The notes: generated from the sequence alone by a model not told the origin. A stretch of 64,000 bases of DNA from JAGXQV01 sp964451375 (GCA_964451375.1 CAYVIN010000001.1:62001-126000), one strand, 5' to 3'; numbered from the stretch's first letter, positions 18,013 to 27,008 are shown. Program-made: numbers and translations.

Positions 18013-19025
18013 TATTCTTCGCTACTGATTTCTTTGCAAAGATCTGTGATCACACCCTGTGATTCGAAGAATAGCTGTGCAGAAGCACTGCTTGTGTCGG
18101 CACGAAGTTTCTTTACCTCGGAATATGAAATCAGGTTGATTCGCTCTATCAAAGCACGAAGGAGTTGATCTGTAGAAACAGAATCAAGGGAAACCGTAGA
18201 GGGCACATCTAATATTTTGAGCGCTTCTCTCGCCCCATCTTTGAGAAATTTATCTCTGGCCGCTGCGTTTGTAAGAATACGCGGCAGGGCGCGTACCGTA
18301 TTCAATGGGTCTATTAGCCTTTCATGAACCCAGCGAGCAAAATCTTCCATTTTGAAGCCTGCCGCCATGATGACTTGCTTAATGGCTGGCTTCTGAAGTT
18401 CCACAAAAGCACTAAAGCGAGTGGTATCAAATGCACTGTCATCTGGAATGACGGCTCGATAGTATTTCTCCATATCGATATAGGCTTCGATGTAATCGGT
18501 GACTTCTTTTTTTTTCCCGCCACAGTAATCAATGATTTCTGCCAGGGGAAGATGATCCACATCCCTGAGAGATTGCAAATATTTTGCTTTGGAATAAGGA
18601 TCCCATGGTCTGGGGCCGACCAGGTGTGCCTGGAGTCGAATGGCATCGACTGCTTTGACCATCAGGTTTTCATGAACGATAGAGGGAACATAATCCCAAT
18701 TCCCGGTGGCGCCTTCCTCTTTAAAGCTGCGATAAATGGCAACTCGCGTATTCCCCTCAATGACGAGAAGTTTCCCCGAAGGGAGTTTGTTCACGATAAT
18801 GGGGTTAATCAGCCCCCCGTGCGTGAGAATGGATTGTTTGAGGCTCGAAAAAGTGGTCGAGTTGCTAGACTCCAGGTCTCCACTTCCGGCGTTAAGGGCA
18901 AGATAAAGTTGCTCGGCAGTGGGATTGTCCCCATAAATTTCAACCCACTTTCTGATGCGTGGATTGCTAATATCAAGCACAAGCTGATCAACTGGCACCC
19001 ATTGGATATTATATTTATCGGCCAT
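18012..19025 (-). CDS. second ParB-like protein of the island, 337 aa
   Basis: The start at 19025 (MADKYNIQWVP) has a strong GGAGGTAGAT ribosome-binding site; an upstream in-frame extension was rejected for lacking one. The N-terminal ParB/Srx fold shows SNPRIRKW, then a GGLINPIIV segment and the core VIEGNTRVAIYRS. An extra PWDPYSKAKYLQSL region follows, resembling the middle ParB helix-turn-helix area. It is longer than the 15085-16083 protein and only distantly similar to it. It is the first gene of the minus-strand operon, so two ParB-like proteins bracket the nuclease and helicase. Confidence 0.75.
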   Translation of the reverse strand: MADKYNIQWVPVDQLVLDISNPRIRKWVEIYGDNPTAEQLYLALNAGSGDLESSNSTTFSSLKQSILTHGGLINPIIVNKLPSGKLLVIEGNTRVAIYRSFKEEGATGNWDYVPSIVHENLMVKAVDAIRLQAHLVGPRPWDPYSKAKYLQSLRDVDHLPLAEIIDYCGGKKKEVTDYIEAYIDMEKYYRAVIPDDSAFDTTRFSAFVELQKPAIKQVIMAAGFKMEDFARWVHERLIDPLNTVRALPRILTNAAARDKFLKDGAREALKILDVPSTVSLDSVSTDQLLRALIERINLISYSEVKKLRADTSSASAQLFFESQGVITDLCKEISSEE

Positions 19026-19119
19026 ATCTACCTCCGTGGATTCAAATTCGAAGTGCAGCATCCAAGGGGGGCTGGTGTGGTGCACCTTCTTTCAGAAGAA
19101 TACTTCAAACGCTGTTCTG

Positions 19120-19470
19120 AACCCAAGCACTTTGTGGGGCGGGGCTGAAATGCCGTGCAAGCACGGGAGAGGCGTGACCATGTCTGGCATCATGTGCATC
19201 GGGTGCCGAAGTTTGATTCGCTACATCTGGCACATCCATACATCTGTCCGGCGGGATATTGGACGACTGGTTATGGCCATCTCTGCACTCCTGACCATTT
19301 GCCCATCGATGAGGCGTAGGCTGAAATCCACCTTGCCGCCGACCTGCAAATTGTGCTTGTCGCAATGCTGAAATATTGTCCGGTGCTGGCTATTGAGTTG
19401 GAAAATCGGCTCGCGGCCATCGTCGATTTCACCTTCAACCTCGGCGCAGGGCGATTGCAAGCGCAAGGTG
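19120..19470 (+). pseudogene. degenerate copy of phage endolysin
   Basis: The stretch keeps recognisable nucleotide identity to 10480-10780 of the intact lysozyme gene, for example the AAGCACTTTG site, GGCGGGATATTGGACGA versus GCGGGATATTGGACGA, and a long match around GAAATATTGTCCGGTGCTGG and TTCACCTTCAACCT. Frame is lost by several small indels and no start or full reading frame survives. It lies on the other side of the 11.0-19.0 kb island from the intact gene, in the same orientation. Confidence 0.7.
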
Positions 19471-19881
19471 CTGACCTACGAGCAAGACCCGGAGCGTAGA
19501 GAACCGTTTGCTATGCGAAGTTCGTACTTCCTTGAGGAAATTACTGATGAGCTATCCAAAACGATGGTAAAAAAGATCAAGAACCGTTTTGGCGATGAGA
19601 TTTGGCCGTGGGATCGGGCGGGGTTTGTGCAGCACACTGATAACTAAAGCTGCGAACGCTTTAGCTCGCAAGGCATTGTTTGAATGGGGGGTAATAGCAA
19701 AGCGTCAGGGTTTGAGGAGGCGATTGGGTGGGAGATTGGGAAAATCGGGTAGAGGTTTCGAAAATTCATGAAACGGCTACCGTCAACGAAATATCGTGCC
19801 CGAAGTTTCTCCATCGTGCGGGTCACATAGGTGAATATTGCCGAAATGGATTATAAGAAGGCCATTCCGGCAATCGGCTCA
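19471..19881 (+). other. gene-poor fragmentary stretch
   Basis: No convincing complete gene. A reading frame that continues from the endolysin remnant codes for an unrelated fragment (TYEQDPERREPFAMRSS and a tail ending in PWDRAGFVQHTDN) to a stop at 19647. This looks like the 3' end of another phage gene fused by deletion. The rest shows no ribosome-binding site or recognisable motif. Confidence 0.4.
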
Positions 19882-20067
19882 CTACGAAAAGTTCCGACGA
19901 AGGCGATCTCGAATTTGTCGGATGAGTTCAGAGCTCACTTCCCCGAACTCATTATCTGCTGCGCGACGAATATCTCCATCGTCACCTCCATTTTCATGCG
20001 CGCGCTTTGCGGCCCGTTCAATCCGACCCTCATCGTAGTATGCTCCCCTGCCTTGTGTATCAAACAT
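19882..20067 (-). CDS. small charged protein, 61 aa
   Basis: A 61-residue gene with a good AAGGAGA ribosome-binding site 7 bases before its ATG (MFDTQGRGAYYDEGRIERAA). The protein is highly charged and probably helical, with no membrane segment. It follows the HD-domain gene on the same strand with a gap of about 70 bases. I do not recognise a family. Short Arg/Glu-rich proteins of this kind are common in mobile regions. Confidence 0.5.
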   Translation of the reverse strand: MFDTQGRGAYYDEGRIERAAKRAHENGGDDGDIRRAADNEFGEVSSELIRQIRDRLRRNFS

Positions 20068-20140
20068 GCCATTCTCCTTTCAGTCACCCCGATAAAATAA
20101 GAATCACGAATGGCCGGGGCAAACCACTCGCATCCATCTG

Positions 20141-20671
20141 TCAATTCCACACAGGTTGCCGTAGACACTCCCAAAGCATATCTTCGAGGTAATGATTTAA
20201 TCCATAGAAGTACGCTCCAAGGGCTTGACTGTGAATGGCGTATGCCAGCCGTCTATCACGTTGCCAGTCCGGCCGTGGAGATGCAAGATTCGAGACTCTA
20301 TCCGCGAGCTTAATAAGCAGCGCCCCCCTCTCCGCACCGGCCAGCTTAAGCAACTGATTGGCCTTGCGTTCCTCGGATGTTAGATTTTGGTCGTCGGTAA
20401 CTGTCATTACCAAGCCATAAACGTCATGACCAACATGCTCTATTATTGATGCTGAAATATGTCCGGGGCCATCTTCAATAGCATCGTGAAGTAAGCCGCC
20501 GGCTATGATCTTCGGATCATTGATTCCAGCACGGTAAAGCAGGCACGCCACTTCTAAGGGATGCTCGATGTAGGGGCGGCCATCTTTACGAAACTGACCG
20601 CGATGTGCCTCAATGCAGATGTCGAGCGCATCGATAATCAGTGGTACAGGTAGCACTGTCGAAGTTTGCAT
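20141..20671 (-). CDS. HD-domain phosphohydrolase (SpoT/MESH1-like), 176 aa
   Basis: With the start at 20671 (MQTSTVL, ribosome-binding site GGAGA) the protein has 176 residues. It contains the RelA/SpoT-type HD motif: the His in EAHRGQ, the second His in YIEHPLEVA, LLHDAIEDG, and KLADRVSNL further on. This single-domain size matches small alarmone hydrolases (MESH1/SAH class) that degrade (p)ppGpp or related nucleotides. There is no synthetase domain. Single-domain HD hydrolases also occur next to toxin-type alarmone synthetases, but none is nearby. Whether it belongs to the adjacent E1 remnant operon or is an independent arrival is unclear. Confidence 0.75.
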   Translation of the reverse strand: MQTSTVLPVPLIIDALDICIEAHRGQFRKDGRPYIEHPLEVACLLYRAGINDPKIIAGGLLHDAIEDGPGHISASIIEHVGHDVYGLVMTVTDDQNLTSEERKANQLLKLAGAERGALLIKLADRVSNLASPRPDWQRDRRLAYAIHSQALGAYFYGLNHYLEDMLWECLRQPVWN

Positions 20672-20918
20672 TCCGGTCTCCATCTCTGTAATTGGTGAGC
20701 TGGGATCGATTGTGACTTGGCGGCGTGAATTCGCTGAGGGGGTGTTGTGTGAATAACCTAAGCTCTTTTTCCGCACTTCATTTCATAGATATGGTGCGTG
20801 TCGTCCCACGTGGCGCGGCGTGCCACGATGTCCAGGAAAACGGCGGCTGCTCTACTGGCCGTCGGAAAAACACCAACCCAGCTTAAGCAAGTCATAACCG
20901 CGCATACCGTACAAGTCG
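20672..20918. other. short spacer with no recognisable gene
   Basis: This stretch between the HD gene and the E1 remnant shows no supported reading frame, RNA gene or repeat. Confidence 0.4.
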
Positions 20919-21361
20919 TCAGCAAACGACACCGATGGCATTACGCAGATTCCCAGTGCCGCCACAGTCTGGGCAGACTGCCAATCCATGGCTATCTGGG
21001 TGGTCAGGCTTTTGTTTCAACCACACGGTTTCGTTGAGGAACATAGCCGCGGGGTCGGCTTGGGCATAAACGCGACCAAATGCCGGATGCAGGAAGTCCG
21101 GCCGGAGCTTCACCTGAACCAGAATGCGATTCCCAACGCGCTCCAACATACCTTTCCAGCGTGAGTGCTCTAAGCCATGATGCAGCAGCATCAGTGTCAC
21201 CATGCCGGCAACCGCATTGACGATGGATGTCGCCCAATTCAGAGTGCCATGGGACGTCAATCAACATTACATGGGGCGTCGAAAAAAGCGCGGTAGTGAC
21301 TCTTCAGCACGCAGCGATTGCATGCTGATGTTCTGTCCGGATGGCTAAAGGTCACCTCGCC
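20919..21361 (-). pseudogene. truncated ThiF/E1-like gene (paralogue of 37271-38248)
   Basis: Positions 20919-21260 encode a C-terminal E1 fragment nearly collinear with residues from about 195 onward of the intact E1 at 37271-38248. It keeps the TSHGT start of the block, the NAVAGMVTLMLLHHG helix, MFLNETVWL and the zinc pair CPDCGGTG. Up to 21361 short matches to the preceding THPETTAACNRC region remain but out of frame. The N-terminal adenylation half (glycine loop, DxD) is missing, and the intact SDR gene begins 1 base upstream of the break. This is a decayed copy whose 5' half was lost where the SDR now lies. Confidence 0.85.
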
Positions 21362-21362
21362 G

Positions 21363-22160
21363 TTAGACAGCCAGCATGCCGCCGTCAATCACAAAATCCA
21401 TGCCTGTAGTCCATTCAGACAAAGAGCTAGCCAGGAAAACAGCAGCCTTCGCAACCTGTTCAGGCCTCCCAAGGCACCCCATTGGGACGCGATTTGCCAT
21501 CGCCTCGCGCCACGCACCCGCATTGTCGGCCCCTAACCGATCCCAAACAGGTGTATCGATTGGGCCGGGTGATATGGAGTTGACGCGGATGCGATCGCCC
21601 GCTAATCTTCCTGCAAGAGATACCGTATAGGCTCGGAGAGCCGCCTTTGCAACCGGATAAAACCCGGTGGAGCCATTGCCACGATGCGCAGACACCGAAC
21701 AGATGTTGATGATCACCCCACCGCTGCGCTTACGAAATTCGGGAATTGCAGCGTTAGAGCAATCGACTGCTGTGACCAGATTCAATTGTAAACTTTGGAC
21801 GCAGTCCAATGAGCTTGCTTCATCAATGTTCTGAACAACCAGGCCGCCGACGTTGTTCACGAGAATGTCAATTCCGCCAAGGGCGCTGATCGCTGTATCA
21901 ACTACGGCTCGGCCGCTGCCGAGTTGCGTCAGATCGAGTGCAAGTACTTCTATCCGGACTTCTGCATCATTCGGCACGAGCGCCAAGAGACTTGATCTAG
22001 CGCTATCCAATCTGCCTCTATCTCGCCCTACCATCAGAATCGAGCAACCCTCAAGCAGGAATTCAGCCGCAATTTCCAGGCCGATGCCGGAAGACCCGCC
22101 TGTTACTATTGCAGTATTTCCCCTAAGAAGGGACCGAGGATAGTCGTTCGCTGGTTGCAT
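21363..22160 (-). CDS. short-chain dehydrogenase/reductase (SDR)
   Basis: A 265-residue classical SDR oxidoreductase, NAD(P)-dependent. The cofactor loop is TGGSSGIG, with NNVGG and a catalytic Ser in ICSVSA. The Tyr-Lys pair is in FYPVAKAA and the C-terminal block reads SPGPIDTPVWDRLG. The start has an AAGGAGA ribosome-binding site. Substrate cannot be told from sequence. It sits exactly where the 5' half of an E1-like gene has been lost, and a truncated copy of its own 3' end lies in opposite orientation at 23358-23487, so it seems to have arrived with local rearrangement. Confidence 0.85.
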   Translation of the reverse strand: MQPANDYPRSLLRGNTAIVTGGSSGIGLEIAAEFLLEGCSILMVGRDRGRLDSARSSLLALVPNDAEVRIEVLALDLTQLGSGRAVVDTAISALGGIDILVNNVGGLVVQNIDEASSLDCVQSLQLNLVTAVDCSNAAIPEFRKRSGGVIINICSVSAHRGNGSTGFYPVAKAALRAYTVSLAGRLAGDRIRVNSISPGPIDTPVWDRLGADNAGAWREAMANRVPMGCLGRPEQVAKAAVFLASSLSEWTTGMDFVIDGGMLAV

Positions 22161-22265
22161 TTATCTGTCTCCTTACCATGGCTCATGGATGGATGCCTAT
22201 GGTCATCTCATTCACCGCATCGATTCCAATCAGTACTGCTTATGGCTAGACATGATTATTTCCTT

Positions 22266-23036
22266 TCATGACGGCCCAAAATGCTTTCCCGTGCGAATAT
22301 ATTCCTGGTTGCAATCAGCCCACATTGACGCAATCGCCTTTATGGATTCTAGGCTGGGAACAGGGTCGGCCCAATCTATCAACTGCATGCCTTTTGCGTG
22401 GTCGAAAGTGCGATGAGTAGAGTGCGAGCTTTCGTTGCGCCCCTGATACGATGGCTGGCTAGTGATATACGCACGGAATGAACCATCGGGCAGAGTGCAA
22501 AATTCAAAGCCATAATCCGCGCAGCCGTCCTTCGTGCGGTAGAACGCCCGGCAGCAGGTGCGGTGTGTCAATGGTTGCGGGTCGCAAGACACGGTTGTAC
22601 CATCGATCGGCTTAATCTGGAGAGGGGCAGGTGGCGTAGTCGTTTCGGGTGTGACGATGTTCTCAATAAGCAATTTTCCCTCGTCGTGTGGCCCTTTGTC
22701 GTGCGGAAAAAAGAGCCAAACGACAATATGTGAGCCATAAGCCATGAAATGCACACTACCCATGTCTTTCCACTCACCGTTCGCTTTCCAAAGTTTCGGC
22801 CCCCCCATTTCCCAATACTGTACGTATGCGAGATAGCCGGAGTCGATAAGGCGGTATTGATCCGAAATGCCTGGCAGAATTGTTCCCCAGTTTTCAGAGT
22901 AGAAGCTGTAATGATTAATTTCCTTGTAACCTTGAGGGGGAAGGAAAATCAAGTGACTGTATGATTCAAACGGTTGAGAAGAGATGTCGTCGCCTGACAA
23001 GCCAGGGATATTGCTGTTGAATTGGTTGTTGCGCAT
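22266..23036 (-). CDS. fusion protein: conserved leader, unknown domain, E2-like C-terminal domain
   Basis: A 256-residue protein (start at 23036, ribosome-binding site GAGGAGAT). It begins with MRNNQFNSN, a leader shared with two other short genes of the cluster. Residues 24 to about 150 are an unknown aromatic-rich domain. The last 95 residues are clearly homologous to the whole 39031-39324 protein: the block FYRTKDGCADYGFEFCTLPD, then AYITSQPSYQGR, the WADC helix and YIRTGKHFGPS. The position matching the predicted Cys62 of that protein is not Cys here (GMQLIDWA replaces GRYVCWN). It may be a catalytically dead paralogue or an adaptor. The promoter block immediately upstream is conserved with the intact operon. 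Confidence 0.65.
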   Translation of the reverse strand: MRNNQFNSNIPGLSGDDISSQPFESYSHLIFLPPQGYKEINHYSFYSENWGTILPGISDQYRLIDSGYLAYVQYWEMGGPKLWKANGEWKDMGSVHFMAYGSHIVVWLFFPHDKGPHDEGKLLIENIVTPETTTPPAPLQIKPIDGTTVSCDPQPLTHRTCCRAFYRTKDGCADYGFEFCTLPDGSFRAYITSQPSYQGRNESSHSTHRTFDHAKGMQLIDWADPVPSLESIKAIASMWADCNQEYIRTGKHFGPS

Positions 23037-23040
23037 TTCA

Positions 23041-23136
23041 AATCTCCTCAGGTTGATTGCAAAGCCAAACAACGTTGTATGGTAAGGAGATTTTGCGGGA
23101 GGGAAACCAGCAGGTCAGCTTGGTGTTGTGTGAAAA
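23041..23136 (-). promoter_or_regulatory. conserved promoter/operator block, copy 1
   Basis: The near-palindrome CCAAACAACGTTGTATGG (23065-23082) lies between the ribosome-binding site of the 22266-23036 gene and a conserved upstream stretch ending in TGTTGTGTGAAA. The same layout recurs at four other places in the window. A shared DNA-binding regulator is implied; no regulator gene is identified. Confidence 0.55.
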
Positions 23137-23265
23137 AGCCGTTAAACCCCTTGCCCATGTTTCACGAGAAGTAGTCGGTAGAGGCGTCGTAAAACGAAGT
23201 GCACCGATGCCGGTGTTCAGCCGAATATCAGATCCACTTACACAGAAATCCACCGCCAGAAAGAT

Positions 23266-23358
23266 TCAGGTTGCCATCACAAAAAGCTGAAACACTCCAT
23301 CTCCAGCATCAATGCAGGCAGTGATTTTGGTATCGCACTGTAGGTAAAAAGGTGGAAC
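23266..23358 (-). pseudogene. remnant of a 683-aa-type gene C-terminus
   Basis: Thirty codons ending in a stop encode FYLQCDTKITACIDAG and VFQLFVMAT, matching the last 30 residues of the 30477-32528 protein (FLQTPTKITTCIDADEG, VLQLFVMMT). DNA identity is also clear (ATCACAAAAAGCTGAA). The rest of the gene is gone and the segment abuts a fragment of the SDR gene. This marks a decayed second copy of the operon. Confidence 0.75.
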
Positions 23359-23487
23359 CGCGTCCCAATGGGGTGCCTTGGGAGGCCTGAATAGGTTGCG
23401 AAGGCTGCTGTTTTCCTGGCTAGCTCTTTGTCTGAATGGACAACGGGCTTGGATTTCGTGATCGACGGTGGCATGCTTGCGGCTTAG
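23358..23487 (+). pseudogene. inverted 3' fragment of the SDR gene
   Basis: About 130 bases repeat the 3' end of the SDR gene at 21363-22160 in the opposite orientation, including PMGCLGRPE and the final DFVIDGGMLA. A CAG to TAG change just after GRPE breaks the frame. It ends at a stop at 23485-23487, followed by unrelated sequence. Confidence 0.8.
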
Positions 23488-23591
23488 CTGAAATTCCAAC
23501 CAACAACGTAGATGGATCGACTTCCAATCCATCTGATAGATTGGTCACATGTTGAAACTCAAACCCCATATGCAAGAAATAGTGCGAAATC

Positions 23592-26500
23592 ATGGATAGC
23601 GCTGAACTGAACGTGCGTATGCAAGAGGTAATCGCACTTTTCGACGTTTATCACGACGACGAAGCCGGGATTTACAAGCTGGATTTGTTGCTCCGTGACA
23701 TCAAGCTGCATCTTGACGCTGGGCAGGACTCGTTCTTGGGTGCCTACGCCAACTCTATGGACATGCGGGCTCAGATGCTGAAACACATGCGACGCAATGA
23801 CGAGGCGTTGGCCTCATTCGAGATCGCCATTCCCTGTTATGAGCGCCTTGCAAAAGAGGGAAAACACAATCTGCCTACTCTCGTAAGGAAACTCGCCGCA
23901 TCACGAAAGATCTACGGCGAGCTACTGCTATCGCTGAATAGGCCATCTGAGGCTCTTGCCATGTTCGATCAGGCGATCTTTGAAGCCACTTGTTTGATGG
24001 AAACAGGTGTGCATGACTTGGCTCAAGACATCCCTTATCTAATAGTGCGACGTGCGCATGCATTCCATGCCTTGGACAGACTGGCTGAGGCCGTTGCAGC
24101 CTACGATAAGGCAATCGCGTATTACTTGAAGTTTGTTGACCTCGGCATGCATTATCCAATCGGCGATTTGATTGAGGCGAAGGACGAAGTGTTGCATGTG
24201 ATGGGCCACCCTTCGCAGGCAATTGAGGACTACGATCGAGTCATTTCCGTATATCGTGAAGTTACTCTGGCAGGCGGCGACAAATGGATGCTTCACCTCG
24301 CCAGAAAAACGAAACAGCGCGCAAGTAACTTATTTACGAAAGGGCGATGGGATGACGCTCTGATAGGCTTCGAGGATGCCATTTCGCAGTACCAGATCCT
24401 GAGCAAGAGTGGTGATCATAGGTGGGCTGATTGTCTCGATGAATGTTTTGAAAGCTGCGCTCAAGTGATGTTGATTCAAGGCAGGTATCTTGAAGCTCTA
24501 GAGAATTTTTATCTGGCGAATAACGAACTCAATGCGCTCGTTGAAGAAGATGGGTATAAATGGTTGGGGCACTTGGCCAAGGTTAGGATAGGCCAAGGTC
24601 GGGCGTTCTTCATGCTTGGAGATGTCGCGTTCGCCTTGGATACTTTCGATTTTGCCATTGAAGTTTTTGACAAACTTATTAAATCAGGGCAGAACAGGTG
24701 GGTCATTTATCGGCTTGACGCCAAGGAGGCGCGTACCCATACGCTACGCAAGCTTGAAAATTACTCCGACGCAATTGCTGAACACAAGTATGTCATCGAG
24801 GGGCTGCAAGCTCTGATAGCAACTGGCGAAACACAGTGGCAGGGCACCTTGTTCCAAGCGCTGATTAGTTGGGCGATGACGCTGGTGGATAGCGCGCAAT
24901 GCCTCGAAGCCTTGGAATGCTTGCAAGCTGCGACAGGTCTAGCTTTCAAAGAAAACTTGGTCGTGTTTCCGCAAATGCTGGCGAACATCGGGGCTGTTGC
25001 ACGTCTGGCGGCAGTCGATTCCAGTGTGGAAAGCATCTATGTTGACTCCCTGAAGTTGCTTGAAAATTACTTGGAGAGCTACCAGCGTATTGAAACCGGT
25101 GACTGCGACGATCAAGAATCTGCACTGCGTGATTTTTGGAGTCATTGGATGGCAACTTTCGTGGCTCAGCGGAATTACGAACTGGTGCTGGATGTGGTGA
25201 CTCGTGCTCATGGTCGTCATACCGCAGCCCAAGCCATGGCGGCTCTGCTGCTGGATAAGGCAGCCAGACCGAACAAGGAGGCCAGTCTCGATCATGATCA
25301 GCAAAATTATGTTGCATTGGAGCATGCCCTCCACGACGTAGAACGGCAACTTGGTAACTTCTTCACCGATGGCACCGGCAGCGGGTTCCCTTCAATGCGC
25401 GGTGTGAGACGTGGCTGCGACATCGGCGAGGATGCTGAAAACGACAAGCGTATAGCGGAGGCCAATACCCGACGCTATGAGGGTTTGAGGGAGAAACGCT
25501 CGTATTATCTGGAAGAAAGACGACGCCAGAAAGAAACAATGATCGCTGCCGACAAACTGCCCGTAGCGCTTAGAGCGGCTACGATGTCGGAAAGCAGCCT
25601 CCAGATCGAGGACGGTGAAGCCTTGGCAATCTGGGTGATGCCAGAGGCACTCGGTCTCGGTGACATGTCTCCCTTCGCACTGCTAAAAACTACATTTGGT
25701 ATTGAGGCGCTATTCCTGAATGAAAAGCTGGATTTTGCCCAAGCCGGACTGTGCGAAAAGCAACTGATCCAGGCACTTGGTGTGGGTCGTTGCGTCCGAA
25801 ATTCTGGCAGTGCACCCCTCACAGAGGCTGCCGCCAGAGCATTGGAGGATTGGGATGTTGGGGCGCTGGATGCCGCGTTGAGGAACTTCCTTGAACAAGA
25901 CATCTGGCCGCTGCTTAATGAACGTTGCCAAGCTCTGAAAGTCAAGACGCTGCACATGATCACCACCGGCAGCCTCCACTCCCTGCCTTGGCAGGGTACG
26001 CGTTTTGCTCGGGGTCGGAACCTATATCTGCACCCCGGCCCCTTCGCCTATAAAAAATACAAGGACACTAGGGACGACTCGGAACCCCGTGTGCGTCCTC
26101 AACCCTCGCCGAAGAAGCCGCTCTTGGTGTTGGCCCATGAGGCGAAGGAGAATATCGAACATCGGCTTTACTGTATTCCTTTGGAAATCGCCTGCCTCAA
26201 GGCAGTGTGGGGCGAAACGGCTTTGTGCTATGTGGATAATCTATATGATTTGTCTGAACTATCCAAGAAATCGGTCGACTACGCGGCCTTGGTCTGTCTG
26301 GGCCACGGTGGCTTCGACGAGGTAAGTGGTCAGGCAGGGCTGGTTCTGGGGTTTAATCCTGATCAATACTTTAACGAAAGTGAGCTCTCCACTGATGCCA
26401 ACCGTTACTGTCACCTAGAAGCTAGTGCCTGTGTTCTGGGGAATGTAACCGACAACATACGCAGCGAACCCAGCGGCCTCATGGCCACGGCTCTGGCCAA

Positions 26501-27008
26501 GTCCACGGTTACTCTAGTCATGGGTTCAACCATGCCGGTTGACGATCTGCTGGCTACGATACGTACCCTTCTGGTTCATGTGCTTTGGAGAGATGACAAG
26601 AAGGAGGTTGGCAAAAGTCTGCGTGCAGCGGCGAGGGAGGCACTGGTCTGCATGGAGTCGGGAGAGTGGCCGGTTGAGGCAATCAAAGCGCTACGCCTCG
26701 CCTTGATCTGTACGCTGCCAACGATAGCAAGGGCGATGGAACAGGACGGTCACAAGTTGAGGAAGCAAAATGCAGTTACCACGCGTATAGATAGGCTACG
26801 ACTCGATCTAACGCTGGATGGATCGCCCCAGGGGCTAGTTGCCGACACTCAATGGAAACGCTTGGTACATGCAGTAATGGCCGATCCTCCTCTCGACCAC
26901 AGTCCGATTGTTCAACAACTATCGACCCTGATTGCCACATCCCTGCCTGCGATCGTTAAGCAACGTGATGATCTGTTGGCTTTTACTCGATACTGGATGA
27001 TATGCTGA
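23592..27008 (+). CDS. TPR-CHAT caspase-like protease, paralogue 1 (1138 aa)
   Basis: A 1138-residue protein. Residues 1 to about 450 are alpha-helical TPR-like repeats of about 40 residues (ALASFEIAIPCYERL, EALAMFDQAIFEAT, AVAAYDKAIAYYLK and so on), a likely sensing or protein-binding array. A shared linker (LVLDVVTRAHGRHTAAQAMA, about residue 530) joins it to a C-terminal CHAT domain. The caspase-like dyad is His905 (CLGHGGFDE) and Cys947 (LEASACVLG). CHAT proteases are cysteine proteases of clan CD used in gasdermin and type III-E CRISPR (Craspase) defence. The protein ends with the tail shared by all four paralogues (FTRYWMIC). No strong ribosome-binding site precedes 23592. Its last 230 bases are almost identical to those of paralogue 3, pointing to gene conversion. 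Confidence 0.85.
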   Translation: MDSAELNVRMQEVIALFDVYHDDEAGIYKLDLLLRDIKLHLDAGQDSFLGAYANSMDMRAQMLKHMRRNDEALASFEIAIPCYERLAKEGKHNLPTLVRKLAASRKIYGELLLSLNRPSEALAMFDQAIFEATCLMETGVHDLAQDIPYLIVRRAHAFHALDRLAEAVAAYDKAIAYYLKFVDLGMHYPIGDLIEAKDEVLHVMGHPSQAIEDYDRVISVYREVTLAGGDKWMLHLARKTKQRASNLFTKGRWDDALIGFEDAISQYQILSKSGDHRWADCLDECFESCAQVMLIQGRYLEALENFYLANNELNALVEEDGYKWLGHLAKVRIGQGRAFFMLGDVAFALDTFDFAIEVFDKLIKSGQNRWVIYRLDAKEARTHTLRKLENYSDAIAEHKYVIEGLQALIATGETQWQGTLFQALISWAMTLVDSAQCLEALECLQAATGLAFKENLVVFPQMLANIGAVARLAAVDSSVESIYVDSLKLLENYLESYQRIETGDCDDQESALRDFWSHWMATFVAQRNYELVLDVVTRAHGRHTAAQAMAALLLDKAARPNKEASLDHDQQNYVALEHALHDVERQLGNFFTDGTGSGFPSMRGVRRGCDIGEDAENDKRIAEANTRRYEGLREKRSYYLEERRRQKETMIAADKLPVALRAATMSESSLQIEDGEALAIWVMPEALGLGDMSPFALLKTTFGIEALFLNEKLDFAQAGLCEKQLIQALGVGRCVRNSGSAPLTEAAARALEDWDVGALDAALRNFLEQDIWPLLNERCQALKVKTLHMITTGSLHSLPWQGTRFARGRNLYLHPGPFAYKKYKDTRDDSEPRVRPQPSPKKPLLVLAHEAKENIEHRLYCIPLEIACLKAVWGETALCYVDNLYDLSELSKKSVDYAALVCLGHGGFDEVSGQAGLVLGFNPDQYFNESELSTDANRYCHLEASACVLGNVTDNIRSEPSGLMATALAKSTVTLVMGSTMPVDDLLATIRTLLVHVLWRDDKKEVGKSLRAAAREALVCMESGEWPVEAIKALRLALICTLPTIARAMEQDGHKLRKQNAVTTRIDRLRLDLTLDGSPQGLVADTQWKRLVHAVMADPPLDHSPIVQQLSTLIATSLPAIVKQRDDLLAFTRYWMIC

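Noticed and set aside
15085..19025. Plasmid or chromosome partition role for the ParB-like genes
   Set aside because: No ParA, no parS-like repeats, and both lie in an operon with a SNF2 helicase and a nuclease.
23490..23591. Short leader peptide before CHAT paralogue 1
   Set aside because: A 16-codon frame exists but has no ribosome-binding site, unlike the small genes before the other CHAT genes.
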